The position numbers were made by a program, and so were the translations under genes. Source: an uncultured Geobacter sp. (lineage in GTDB: Bacteria > Desulfobacterota > Desulfuromonadia > Geobacterales > CAIOGM01). Taken from it: 64,000 bases of DNA. The first letter of the stretch is position 1. Each line of letters starts with the position of its first letter. The stretch lies in the NCBI GenBank assembly GCA_903902855.1, contig CAIUWK010000011.1:1-64000 (forward strand), in the 5' to 3' direction. Positions 50,798 to 59,119 of the stretch are shown in pieces. The notes under the pieces were generated by a model. It had not been told where the DNA came from, did not search any database, and saw only the letters and a list, made by a program, of their open reading frames with translations.

Positions 50798-50913
50798 TCC
50801 AGTAACTCCGCATGATTCTTCCCTGTTTGACCCTCCTGAACAATTTTGTTTTCCTCGCGCATAAATGCTGGACATCCACCGATTACTCATGCTAATTGTA
50901 ACGCAGTTCTACT

Positions 50914-50947
50914 CTGCCCCTGTTCCAGGGGCGCAGCTACCGTTTTT
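50914..50947 (+). promoter_or_regulatory. Terminator-like hairpin in the leader of the tetraheme gene
   Basis: CTGCCCCTG and CAGGGGCGCAG pair with a small bulge, and TTTTT follows a few bases later, about 50 bases ahead of the tetraheme cytochrome start. No upstream ORF remains to be terminated between the earlier hairpin and this one, so it could be an attenuator; no leader peptide was seen. Confidence 0.4.
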
Positions 50948-50997
50948 GTGACGCATCCGACGTCATGAGGGAAATTCATTCAAGGAGGTAGCATCCG

Positions 50998-51543
50998 GTG
51001 AGTCATGTGTGGCGACCATTATTTGTAGCGCTGGCGCTCGTAGCGGGAATCATCATATTCAGGTCGTTCTATGTGCCGAAGGAGTTCGGTGTCGGCGAGG
51101 CGGGGTATATGTACGGCTGGCATAATCCCAACAACGAGCAGTTCTGGAAGGATATCAAGGTCAAGTACAAGGGGTCCGGATACTGCAAGGATTGCCATAC
51201 GAAGAATTTTACCTCCATCCTGAATACCCCCCATGCCATCATCCCCTGTGAGAACTGCCACGGGCCGGGTACGGATCATCCCGACAAGATCACCAAGCTC
51301 CCCATCGACATCCACCGGCTCCTCTGTCTCCGTTGCCACGCCATCCTGAAGTACCCCAACAGTGACCGGGGGAAAATTCGCGGCATCGATCCCGCCACGC
51401 ATCAGGACCCCAATGTGGAGTGCGTCACCTGCCACGATCCTCACAACCCGACTCTGGGGGCGCTGAAGAAAACCCCGCAACGGTTCCCGGTGTATGAGCA
51501 TGAACCGGCAGAGGCTCAGGGAAAAGGGGGCGCCGGGAAGTAA
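50998..51543 (+). CDS. Membrane-anchored tetraheme cytochrome c (CbcS-like)
   Basis: A 181-residue protein with an N-terminal membrane anchor (PLFVALALVAGIIIF) and four CxxCH motifs (CKDCH, CENCH, CLRCH, CVTCH). The start is GTG after AAGGAGG. It is followed by a four-cluster ferredoxin subunit and an NrfD-like membrane subunit, matching the three-gene plan I recall for the Geobacter CbcSTU-type complex. It would pass electrons from the quinone pool to soluble periplasmic cytochromes. No outer-membrane porin-cytochrome genes are in the window. Confidence 0.82.
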   Translation: MSHVWRPLFVALALVAGIIIFRSFYVPKEFGVGEAGYMYGWHNPNNEQFWKDIKVKYKGSGYCKDCHTKNFTSILNTPHAIIPCENCHGPGTDHPDKITKLPIDIHRLLCLRCHAILKYPNSDRGKIRGIDPATHQDPNVECVTCHDPHNPTLGALKKTPQRFPVYEHEPAEAQGKGGAGK

Positions 51544-51599
51544 TCCGGGTTTTAGCTGCGGCAGTGGCGAACAGATACTTATTACGGAGGCAGGAGCAG

Positions 51600-52415
51600 A
51601 TGGATAGACGAGATTTTCTGAAACAGACCATCACCATCATCGCCGGGGCCGCCATCCCGGCTTCGGCCCTGGAATTCGTCAACCCCCGGACCCTGTTCGC
51701 CGCCAAGGGGTCTGACGTGAAATGGGTCTTTCTGGCCGATACCCAGAAGTGCGTGGGGTGCGGCTTCTGTGTCAAGGCGTGCAAGCTGGAGAACGAAGTC
51801 CCCTACGATGCCGACGTCTCCCGTACCTGGGTGGAGCGGTATGTCATCTGCAAGGACGGCAAGATGCGGGTCGAGGGGAAGATGTCCAACCCCGGCTTCG
51901 GCATCAACGCCGACTCCCCCAAGGCCGGCCGTGACGGCTTTACCACCCCCAGGATCGACATTGGCGAGGGGAAGCATGTGGAGATCAGGGATGAGGATAT
52001 CTCCAAGGCGTTCTTCGTGCCGAAGCTCTGCAATCAGTGCGATAACCCCCCCTGCGTCCAAGTCTGCCCGGTGGGGGCCACCTACAAGACCGGCGACGGT
52101 GTTGTGCTGGTGGACCGCTCCTGGTGTATCGGCTGCGGCTACTGTATCATGGGGTGTCCCTACGGAGTCCGGTTCTTTCATCCGGTTTACAAGGTGGCGG
52201 AAAAGTGCACCTTCTGCTATCACCGGATCACCAAGGGGATGAAAACCGCCTGCGTGCAATCCTGCCCTTTCGGCGCCCGGCAGATCGGCAACCTGAAAGA
52301 CCCCAACGATCCGGTGACCAAGACCGTCATGACCGGGCGGGTGGGGATACTCAAGTCGGAGTACGGCACCAAGCCGCAGGTCTATTATTTGGCGCTTGAC
52401 AGGGAGGTGAGATAG
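51600..52415 (+). CDS. Periplasmic [4Fe-4S] ferredoxin subunit (CbcT-like)
   Basis: From ATG 51600 (after GGAGG) the protein is 271 residues. The N-terminus DRRDFLKQTITIIAGAA is a twin-arginine signal, so the folded protein is exported. Four cysteine sets for [4Fe-4S] clusters are visible: CVGCGFCVKAC, CNQCDNPPCVQVC, CIGCGYCIMGC and CTFC...CVQSCPF. This is the electron-transfer subunit family of NrfC, PsrB and DmsB. It joins the tetraheme and NrfD-like subunits into one complex. Confidence 0.9.
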   Translation: MDRRDFLKQTITIIAGAAIPASALEFVNPRTLFAAKGSDVKWVFLADTQKCVGCGFCVKACKLENEVPYDADVSRTWVERYVICKDGKMRVEGKMSNPGFGINADSPKAGRDGFTTPRIDIGEGKHVEIRDEDISKAFFVPKLCNQCDNPPCVQVCPVGATYKTGDGVVLVDRSWCIGCGYCIMGCPYGVRFFHPVYKVAEKCTFCYHRITKGMKTACVQSCPFGARQIGNLKDPNDPVTKTVMTGRVGILKSEYGTKPQVYYLALDREVR

Positions 52416-52417
52416 TC

Positions 52418-53674
52418 ATGATCGAAGTACACGGCGAGGTTTGGACCATCAAGGAATTTTTCACCTATCCCAACGAATACATCTATTGGTCCATCCAGAT
52501 CGTCATGTACCCGTTCATGACCGGTCTCGTGGCGGGGGCCTTCGTTCTTTCGTCTCTCTACCACGTCTTCGGCGTCAAGCAGCTGAAGAATATCGCCCGG
52601 TTCTCCCTGGTCTTTTCCTTCGCCCTCCTCCCGGTGGCGATGATGCCCCTCATGCTCCATCTGCAGCAGCCCATGCGGGGAATTCATGTGATGATGACCC
52701 CCCACTTCACCTCGGCCATCGCCGCCTTCGGCATTGTCTTCTCCACCTACGGGATGATCGTCGCCTCGGAACTCTGGTTCGTCTACCGCCCCCATTTCGT
52801 GGCTATGGCACTGGAACTGAAAGGGCAAAACAATCGAGGCATCATTGACGGTTTCCGGTACCTCCTCTTTTCGGCCTTGACACTTGGCGCCTACGACGTG
52901 AGCGAAGAGGCGCTGGAAAAAGATGAAAAAGCGGTGGGTTTTCTGGCCGGCATCGGGATACCGGTGGCCTGTTTCCTTCACGGGTATGCCGGTTTCATCT
53001 TCGGTTCGGTGAAAGCCAACGCCCTCTGGATGACCCCCCTCATGCCGGTCATCTTCATCTGTTCCGCAGTGGTCTCCGGGATTGCCCTCTGCATCATCAC
53101 CTATATCGTGGTCATGGAGATCCGAAAGATCCTGAGTCGGATGAAGGGGAAGGCCAGCGGTCTCCCTTCCTTTGAAGAGCTCCAGAGCGCCGAGATCGAG
53201 GAGGTCAAGCTCACCTCCCGCTATCTGGTCATGTTCCTCATCGCGGCCATCACACTGGAGCTGCTGGACCTCATCTTCCGGGGATACACGGCGGTGAAGT
53301 CATGGGATATTCTCCGGGAGGTCATCTACCAGAAGGACTTTTACAAGATTTTCGTCATGCAGTACGGCATGGGGAATCTCCTCCCCTTTATTCTCTTCAA
53401 GCTGCCGGGACTCACCGTGCGGCGTGCGGCACTGGGGGCCTGTCTCATGCTCTTTGGGGTCTTCATGATGCGCTGGAACGTCGTCATCGGCGGTCAGGCC
53501 TTTTCCTCCAGCTTTGCGGGTTTCATGGAGTACGTTCTCCCCATCATTCCTCATAACATGGAGACGGTCAAGGAGGGGCTTGTGGGTGCGCTCGCGGTCA
53601 TCATCACCCCCTACGTCCTCTTCTATTTCATCAACAAGGTGATGCCGGTCTTCAAGTACAAGGGGTCGCACTGA
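52418..53674 (+). CDS. NrfD/PsrC-like quinone-interacting membrane subunit (CbcU-like)
   Basis: A 418-residue integral membrane protein with about nine or ten hydrophobic segments, of the NrfD/PsrC (polysulfide reductase membrane subunit) superfamily. It starts two bases after the ferredoxin gene. It carries no haem motifs, as expected, and would exchange electrons with menaquinol and the iron-sulfur subunit. Assignment rests on hydrophobicity, gene order and the conserved W-S-I-Q-I-V-M-Y-P-F-M-T-G-L-V-A-G-A-F-type first helix. Confidence 0.85.
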   Translation: MIEVHGEVWTIKEFFTYPNEYIYWSIQIVMYPFMTGLVAGAFVLSSLYHVFGVKQLKNIARFSLVFSFALLPVAMMPLMLHLQQPMRGIHVMMTPHFTSAIAAFGIVFSTYGMIVASELWFVYRPHFVAMALELKGQNNRGIIDGFRYLLFSALTLGAYDVSEEALEKDEKAVGFLAGIGIPVACFLHGYAGFIFGSVKANALWMTPLMPVIFICSAVVSGIALCIITYIVVMEIRKILSRMKGKASGLPSFEELQSAEIEEVKLTSRYLVMFLIAAITLELLDLIFRGYTAVKSWDILREVIYQKDFYKIFVMQYGMGNLLPFILFKLPGLTVRRAALGACLMLFGVFMMRWNVVIGGQAFSSSFAGFMEYVLPIIPHNMETVKEGLVGALAVIITPYVLFYFINKVMPVFKYKGSH

Positions 53675-53706
53675 CCGGACGGCGTCAAAGGATTCAGGGG
53701 TAGCCC

Positions 53707-55521
53707 ATGTCAGAAGATCAGCGGCAGCTGGAAACAAGGATAGAGGCTCTTACCCGAGAACTTTCTCTCCTGCGGCAACGGGTGGAGCAGGTTGCCGGCT
53801 TCGTGGGTGCCCCGTCTCTTACGGCGGATGCGCTCGCCAAACCGGCCATTCTCTCCGTTTCGCCTGCCGCGGTTCCCACCGGAGCACCGCCTGCGGCACT
53901 CCCGGAGGAAGAGTCCTCCACCTGGGAACGGGAGTCGTCGCGGCTGTTGTCCCGCGCCTCTACCCTCAGTTTTCTCCTGGTGCTGGCTCTGATCATGCGG
54001 ATCGTAACCGACAGCTCCATCGTACCACCCCAGGTGGGGAGCCTCATGGGAATCGGGTATGCCGGACTCCTGTTGGCCGTGGGATGGTTCATGTACGCCC
54101 GGAAGGGGGGCCAGGCGCCGGTGTTCACCGCTTGCGGAACCTTTCTCATCTTCGCCGTCATTGCCGAATCGAATTTCAACCAGAAGTTTCAGCTGGTTCC
54201 GCTGCTGCCGGCTTTTGCCATTCTCATTGCCACGGGGGGGGTAACCGCCGCTCTCTCTCGTTGTTACCGGGTACGTCTCCCCTTCAGCGTGGGGACCGTG
54301 GGAATGGCCCTGGCCGCCGTGGTGGTCACCTTTCACGAACAGAACCCCGATTTCCGCTATCTCATCGTGACCCTCCTGGTGGCCAATCTCCTGGGGCACT
54401 TCACGATGAGTCTGGAAAAATGCAAATGGGTGGGGTGGTCGCTCTTCATGATCACGGCGGCAACCGCCATCTGGTGGGCCTTCTCCATTCGTTCCCTGTA
54501 CATTAATCCCACCACCGCCGTTGCCGGCACGGCAATGCTCCCTTGGTTCCTGGCTGGAGTCGGGGCCTTCGGCTGTCTCTATCTGGCCATCGCTTCCCGG
54601 GAGATCCTCACCGGCCAATCGGAGCAGGTGGGGAACTATTATCTGGCCCTCCCGACCCTGACGGTCATCTGGTCCTTCGGGAGCGCCCTCTTCGTCACCT
54701 TCATCCTGGGGAACGGCAAGCTGCTGGTGAGCGGCCTGGGACTGTTCGTCGCCCTGCTCCATATCTACGTGACCCGCTACCTGGCCAGGAAGCGTTCCGG
54801 CGGGCGGGGCGGTCTGGGGGCCATCTGTAATGCGGGGGCCCTGCTGTTGGCCATGGCGCTCCCGGTCATAACCGGCAATGCCCTGTTGGCCCTCCCCATC
54901 CTCTGCGCCGTGGCGTTCATGTTCATCATCTTCTCCGGCACCTGGCAGAGCGGCGGAGTCCGTCTCACCTCCTATCTGCTGCAACTCCATACGACGGCGC
55001 TCTTCGCCTTCCTCCAGTTCAACCTCACCCCCGCCAGTCCCGTGGTCACCATCCTGGTGGTCGGTTTTTTCCTCTCCGGGTTTGCCTTTCTGCAGTACCA
55101 GTGGGCGCGCAATCATGCTCCCACGGCGGATATCCGGTTTTTCTCCCGCATCGACTCACGGGACATTAGCGCCGGAGGGATCCTCATCCTTTCCCTGCTC
55201 AGCGCCTTTTTCCTCTTCCGCACCGGAGCGTTTGCCGTTGTGGGGCATATCGACAGCGCCTTTCGCGCCAGCCAGTCGGTGCTGATCAACTGCGCTGCCG
55301 CGGGGATGGTGATCTGGGGGTATCAGCGCAAAAGCGGAGAGATTCGCAATATCGCCATTGCCATCATTCTCATCGGCGCTTTGAAGGTGGCGCTCGTTGA
55401 CCTTACGAGCATCAAGGGGGTCCCCTTGGTGCTGAGTATCATCTCCTTCGGGAGCGCCACGGCCATCCTCTCCCTTGTTCTCAGCCGCTGGCAGCGGCGT
55501 GTGGGAGGGGAAGAGCAGTAA
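53707..55521 (+). CDS. Polytopic membrane protein, possibly DUF2339-related
   Basis: I do not firmly recognise this 604-residue protein. Residues 1-30 form a short coiled coil, 40-75 a Pro/Ala-rich linker and the remainder about eighteen hydrophobic segments. A charged N-terminal coiled coil before many helices is reminiscent of DUF2339 membrane proteins. No haem or metal motif is visible. It follows the NrfD-like gene by 32 bases and precedes the ImcH-like gene, so it may take part in assembly or function of the respiratory complex; this is inference from position. Confidence 0.6.
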   Translation: MSEDQRQLETRIEALTRELSLLRQRVEQVAGFVGAPSLTADALAKPAILSVSPAAVPTGAPPAALPEEESSTWERESSRLLSRASTLSFLLVLALIMRIVTDSSIVPPQVGSLMGIGYAGLLLAVGWFMYARKGGQAPVFTACGTFLIFAVIAESNFNQKFQLVPLLPAFAILIATGGVTAALSRCYRVRLPFSVGTVGMALAAVVVTFHEQNPDFRYLIVTLLVANLLGHFTMSLEKCKWVGWSLFMITAATAIWWAFSIRSLYINPTTAVAGTAMLPWFLAGVGAFGCLYLAIASREILTGQSEQVGNYYLALPTLTVIWSFGSALFVTFILGNGKLLVSGLGLFVALLHIYVTRYLARKRSGGRGGLGAICNAGALLLAMALPVITGNALLALPILCAVAFMFIIFSGTWQSGGVRLTSYLLQLHTTALFAFLQFNLTPASPVVTILVVGFFLSGFAFLQYQWARNHAPTADIRFFSRIDSRDISAGGILILSLLSAFFLFRTGAFAVVGHIDSAFRASQSVLINCAAAGMVIWGYQRKSGEIRNIAIAIILIGALKVALVDLTSIKGVPLVLSIISFGSATAILSLVLSRWQRRVGGEEQ

Positions 55522-55528
55522 CTTTTAC

Positions 55529-55557
55529 TTGACTCCGTTTGATTCAGGCGATATAAA
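55529..55557 (+). promoter_or_regulatory. Sigma-70 promoter of the ImcH-like gene
   Basis: TTGACT and TATAAA are separated by exactly 17 bases, 8 bases after the previous stop. Transcription would begin near 55564, leaving an untranslated leader of about 165 bases that contains two hairpins. Confidence 0.7.
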
Positions 55558-55563
55558 GCCGCT

Positions 55564-55670
55564 GTCACGGTTCTCGCAAACCGTGGCACGGCTCATCTCT
55601 CTCTGAATATCTTCTCCACGTACCTACCGGGTTGCCGGGCGCTCCATCCGCCCTGACCCCGGCTTTTTTT
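55564..55670 (+). promoter_or_regulatory. Structured leader with internal terminator before the ImcH-like gene
   Basis: The first hairpin is CACGGTT/AACCGTG (55566-55585) around CTCGCA, extendable outward. The second is CCGGG...GGGCG ctccatc CGCCC...CCCGG (55627-55662) followed by seven T residues. It lies downstream of the predicted promoter and 60 bases before the ATG, so it may be a conditional terminator. Alternatively it only ends the upstream operon. No known riboswitch consensus was recognised. Confidence 0.5.
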
Positions 55671-55730
55671 GTGTCACATCAGGACGCGCGCTCAGCGGCG
55701 CTTCATTTTCTCAAGAGGCAGGGAGGGTTC

Positions 55731-57263
55731 ATGAGTTTTAAGAAAACAATGGTCTATGCGTGGAACTTCATCAGCATCATCGGGTTTATCCTCATCCTGG
55801 TCGGCGGGGCTCTCATAGCCACCTTCCAGGCTATCGAGGTGATGCACGAGATTCACAACCCGTACATCGGTATCCTCATTTACTTCATCTTTCCCGGCAT
55901 CCTGCTCACCGGTCTGGCCCTGGTTCCAGTGGGGATATTCCTCACCCGAAACCGGATGCGCCGGGATAACCCCAACGGAATACCGCAATATCCGCTCATT
56001 GACCTGAACGACCCTAAAAAACGAAAACTTGCCATCTTCTTCACTCTGGCCACCGTTATCTTCGCTGTTCTCATCACCCTTTCCGGTATCAAGGGGTATG
56101 AATTCACCGAATCGGTGACCTTCTGCGGCAAGCTCTGTCATGTGGCCATGGAGCCGGAGTACGTGGCTTGGCAGCACTCCCCCCACGCCAAGGTACGCTG
56201 CGTGGAGTGTCACGTGGGCCCCGGCGCCCAGTGGTACGTCAAGGCCAAGATATCCGGAACCCGCCAGATGTTTGCGGTCCTCCTGAATACCTTTGAGCGC
56301 CCCATCTCAACTCCCGTACAGAACCTGCGTCCCTCCAGCGATACCTGCGAGGGGTGCCACTGGCCCGACAAGTTCTTCTCGCCCCGTCTCAAAAAATTCT
56401 ATCACTACGCCCCCAACGAAAAGAACACTCCCCGGGAGACCGATCTGGTTATCTTCATCAACGGCACCCCGGAGACACCTCTGGAAGGGGGAGTTCACTG
56501 GCATATCGGCCAGGAGGTCTCCTATGTTCCCCGGGACAAGAGTCGTCAGGATATCCCCTACGTTACCGTGAAAGGGAAGGACGGGAAACTTCGCGAATAC
56601 GCTACCTCGGAGAAGCCGCTCACCACGGACGAGATCGCCAAGGGTGACAAGCGGATCATGGACTGCATCGACTGCCATAACCGGCCGACCCATATCTACA
56701 AGTCGCCGGGCCAGGCCATCGACGCCGACATGCATGCGGGGAGCATCGATGCCTCACTCCCCTACTTCAAGAAGGTCTCCGTGGGGCTCCTGACCGAGAC
56801 TACCTACAAGACCACCGAAGAGGCCATGGCGGCCATCAACAAGGGGATCACCGACTACTACGCCAAAAGCTATCCCGACGTGGCCAAGCAGAAGGTCGCC
56901 CAGATTCAGAAGGCCATATCGGTCGTACAGGATATCTACAAGAAGAACTTCTTCCCCAGGATGAAGGTAGCGTGGAATACTTATCCCAACAACATCGGGC
57001 ATTTCAACTTCCCCGGCTGTTTCCGCTGTCACGACAACAAGCATAAGTCCGCGGACGGTCATGTGATCCGTAAGGATTGCAATCTCTGCCACAAGGTCAT
57101 GCGGGAGATCCAGGAAAATATTCCGGCGGGAACCGTCGTGCAGACCTTCGTTCATCCCGTGGATATCGGCGACGAGATCAACAAGACCAACTGCAGTGAC
57201 TGTCACCAGCCCCCCAAGGTGAAGCACGAAGAAGAGAAGGAAAAAGCTCCGGAAAAGAAGTAG
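55731..57263 (+). CDS. imcH: NapC/NirT-type seven-haem inner-membrane cytochrome (ImcH-like)
   Basis: From ATG 55731 (after GGGAGGG) the protein is 510 residues. Three hydrophobic segments occupy the first 125 residues. The rest is a periplasmic domain with six CxxCH motifs (CVECH, CEGCH, CIDCH, CFRCH, CNLCH, CSDCH) plus one CGKLCH (CX3CH), giving seven haems. The order and size match ImcH of Geobacter, a menaquinol oxidase needed for high-potential acceptors. A Lys/Glu-rich tail ends the protein. A perfect terminator follows. Confidence 0.85.
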   Translation: MSFKKTMVYAWNFISIIGFILILVGGALIATFQAIEVMHEIHNPYIGILIYFIFPGILLTGLALVPVGIFLTRNRMRRDNPNGIPQYPLIDLNDPKKRKLAIFFTLATVIFAVLITLSGIKGYEFTESVTFCGKLCHVAMEPEYVAWQHSPHAKVRCVECHVGPGAQWYVKAKISGTRQMFAVLLNTFERPISTPVQNLRPSSDTCEGCHWPDKFFSPRLKKFYHYAPNEKNTPRETDLVIFINGTPETPLEGGVHWHIGQEVSYVPRDKSRQDIPYVTVKGKDGKLREYATSEKPLTTDEIAKGDKRIMDCIDCHNRPTHIYKSPGQAIDADMHAGSIDASLPYFKKVSVGLLTETTYKTTEEAMAAINKGITDYYAKSYPDVAKQKVAQIQKAISVVQDIYKKNFFPRMKVAWNTYPNNIGHFNFPGCFRCHDNKHKSADGHVIRKDCNLCHKVMREIQENIPAGTVVQTFVHPVDIGDEINKTNCSDCHQPPKVKHEEEKEKAPEKK

Positions 57264-57285
57264 TCGCAACACCACATGGCTAGAA

Positions 57286-57327
57286 ACGAGAAAAGTCTCC
57301 TGAATTTCAGGAGACTTTTCTCGTTTA
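57286..57327 (+). terminator. Strong intrinsic terminator after the ImcH-like gene
   Basis: ACGAGAAAAGTCTCCTGAA is followed after one base by its perfect reverse complement, a 19-base inverted repeat ending in CGTTTA. It closes the respiratory cluster and can act on both strands. Confidence 0.85.
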
Positions 57328-57377
57328 CGCTGCACCCCGGAGCGAATAAGATGGGGGGCGCAGTTACCGGATACCGG

Positions 57378-57851
57378 TTATTCCTTGTGTACTTTCTTCT
57401 TCCCCTTGCGAACCTTCATTCCTTTGCCCGCCATGGAGAGGAGGTCGGCCATCTTCATCTTCCAGATCCCGTCATCTTTCTCCAGTTTGACCTTCCTGGT
57501 CATGAATTCCCCCCCGGCTCCGGTATCGAAGCCGAACTTCCCCTGGAGCGTTGCCTGACGTTCATCTTTCACCGACACCCGGACTTCCTGCAGCTTTTCC
57601 CAGCAGCAGGCAGGGGTGCGTGGTGCGGCGGCAAGATGGGAGATGAAATACTCTTTGGTCTTCCCTCCGTTCCCAATGACTCGGTCGTAAAGCTCAGAGA
57701 AACTCCTCTCATGCCAGAGGTCCAGCGTTCTTTCCAGATCCCTCCGAATCTCAGCAGCCGGAGGGTCCTCTCCGGCTTTGGCGGACGGCAGGAAGAGCGT
57801 CATGCAACCCAGCGTAAGGAGTGCGGTAAGGAGTAGCAGTCGTCCTGTCAT
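57378..57851 (-). CDS. Secreted hypothetical protein
   Basis: A 157-residue protein from ATG 57851, chosen because GGAGG lies 8 bases upstream; the track uses a GTG three codons earlier. A signal peptide (LLLLTALLTLGCMTLFLPSAKA) is clear. The mature domain of about 130 residues, with ERTLDLWHERSFSELYDRV and a beta-rich second half (KVKLEKDDGIWKMKMAD), resembles small NTF2-like lumazine-binding or DUF4878-type folds, but this is only an impression. The C-terminus is very Lys-rich. Function unknown. Confidence 0.65.
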   Translation of the reverse strand: MTGRLLLLTALLTLGCMTLFLPSAKAGEDPPAAEIRRDLERTLDLWHERSFSELYDRVIGNGGKTKEYFISHLAAAPRTPACCWEKLQEVRVSVKDERQATLQGKFGFDTGAGGEFMTRKVKLEKDDGIWKMKMADLLSMAGKGMKVRKGKKKVHKE

Positions 57852-57957
57852 GGGTAGCACCTCCGTGCAGTTTCCGCACAGAGTACCTGATGAGCCGGTG
57901 GTAATGCAAGATAACTTTGCAAAAATTAATAAACAGCGTTACCCCTCACCCCTTTCG

Positions 57958-58977
57958 TCACAACCGGCGATCGGCGGCTTCGGCGAACTTGCGCAGATTT
58001 TCCATCATGGCTGCGAATTTCGCAGGTTTCAGCGACTGGGGACCGTCGGAGGTGGCCCGTTCCGGGTCCGGGTGGACTTCGATCATGAGGCCGTCGGCCC
58101 CGGCAGCCACTGCGGCATAGGCCATGGGAGCGACATAGCGGTAGTGGCCGGTGCCGTGGGAAGGATCGGCGATAACCGGCAGATGGGTCATTCCCCGCAG
58201 CACCGGGATGGCGGAAAGGTCCAGGGTGTTCCGCGTGGCGGTTTCGAAGGTCCTGATCCCCCGTTCACAGAGGATGACCTGCTGATTCCCCTCGGAAAGG
58301 ATGTACTCGGCGCTCATGAGGAATTCCTGGATACTCATGGCCATGCCGCGTTTAAGAAGCACCGGCCGTTTGAGCTGTCCCACCTTCTTGAGCAGGGCGA
58401 AGTTCTGGGAGTTGCGGGCACCGATCTGGAGGATATCGGAATATTCGGCCACCAGATCCGCCGTCTCCGGGTTGATGACTTCGGTCACTATGGGGAGACC
58501 GGTGAGCTCCCGCGCCTTGGCCAGGAGCTTCAGCCCTTCCTCTTCCATCCCCTGGAAGGAGTAGGGGGAGGTGCGGGGTTTGAAGGCGCCTCCCCGGAGG
58601 ATCTGGGCTCCGGCGGCTTTCACCGCCGTGGCGCATTCCAGGATCTGCGTCTCACTTTCCACCGAGCAGGGGCCTGCCATGACGATGATCTCGTCGCCGC
58701 CGATGGTGACCGTATCATTCAAGCGGATGAGGGTCGTCTCCCGTTTCACCTCACGTGACGCCAGTTTATACGGTTTGAGGATCGGGACCACATTTTCCAC
58801 CCCGTGCAGTGACTCAAGGGAGTGGAGGACCAGTTTGCCCCGTTCGTCGCCGATGGCGCCGATGACGTCCCGGGTCGTGCCGTGAATCAGATGGGGCTGG
58901 TATCCCAGTTCCTTGATCCTCTTCAGCACCTCATCCCGATCGTTTTGTGCCGCTCCTGCCTTCATGACGATAATCAT
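57958..58977 (-). CDS. aroF: 3-deoxy-7-phosphoheptulonate (DAHP) synthase
   Basis: Catalyses the first step of the shikimate pathway from PEP and erythrose 4-phosphate. From ATG 58977 ([10 protein letters not shown]) it is 339 residues, with a ferredoxin-like N-terminal regulatory domain (about 1-70) and a catalytic barrel carrying [41 protein letters not shown] and DPSHGTGH. This is the Bacillus/Thermotoga type. The in-frame extension to 59088 runs through an attenuator hairpin and is rejected. GGGGGAG precedes the ATG. Expression is probably controlled by the upstream leader. Confidence 0.95.
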   Translation of the reverse strand: MIIVMKAGAAQNDRDEVLKRIKELGYQPHLIHGTTRDVIGAIGDERGKLVLHSLESLHGVENVVPILKPYKLASREVKRETTLIRLNDTVTIGGDEIIVMAGPCSVESETQILECATAVKAAGAQILRGGAFKPRTSPYSFQGMEEEGLKLLAKARELTGLPIVTEVINPETADLVAEYSDILQIGARNSQNFALLKKVGQLKRPVLLKRGMAMSIQEFLMSAEYILSEGNQQVILCERGIRTFETATRNTLDLSAIPVLRGMTHLPVIADPSHGTGHYRYVAPMAYAAVAAGADGLMIEVHPDPERATSDGPQSLKPAKFAAMMENLRKFAEAADRRL

Positions 58978-59005
58978 TGTGTCTCCCCCGTTGTCACCGC
59001 AACCG

Positions 59006-59098
59006 AAAAACGGCCGGAAGGTATGATCCCCCCGGCCGTTGCTGCTGAAACTGAAAAGCCACGGGGGGACACCTACTCTTCTGTCCACCCGCGGCTTT
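59006..59098 (-). promoter_or_regulatory. Attenuator of the DAHP synthase gene
   Basis: On the minus strand, hairpin A (59098-59054) pairs AAAGCCGCGGGTGGACA with TGTCCCCCCGTGGCTTT. Hairpin B (59040-59006) pairs AACGGCCGG with CCGGCCGTT and is followed by T residues, an intrinsic terminator 29 bases ahead of the aroF start. The 3' arm of A (TCCCCCCG) is perfectly complementary to the 5' part of B (CGGGGGGA), so the A-B pairing would exclude the terminator. This is the layout of leader-peptide attenuation. Confidence 0.75.
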
Positions 59099-59119
59099 GG
59101 TCTTGTTTGATGTCGGCTG

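Noticed and set aside
55558-55620. c-di-GMP/cGAMP (GEMM) riboswitch ahead of the ImcH-like gene
   Set aside because: GCAAACC is present, but the downstream GACGCAAAGCC-type element and the second GEMM stem are absent.
58978-59088. N-terminal extension of DAHP synthase in the ORF track (376 residues)
   Set aside because: It runs through the terminator hairpin; the ATG at 58977 has a good ribosome binding site and matches the family N-terminus.
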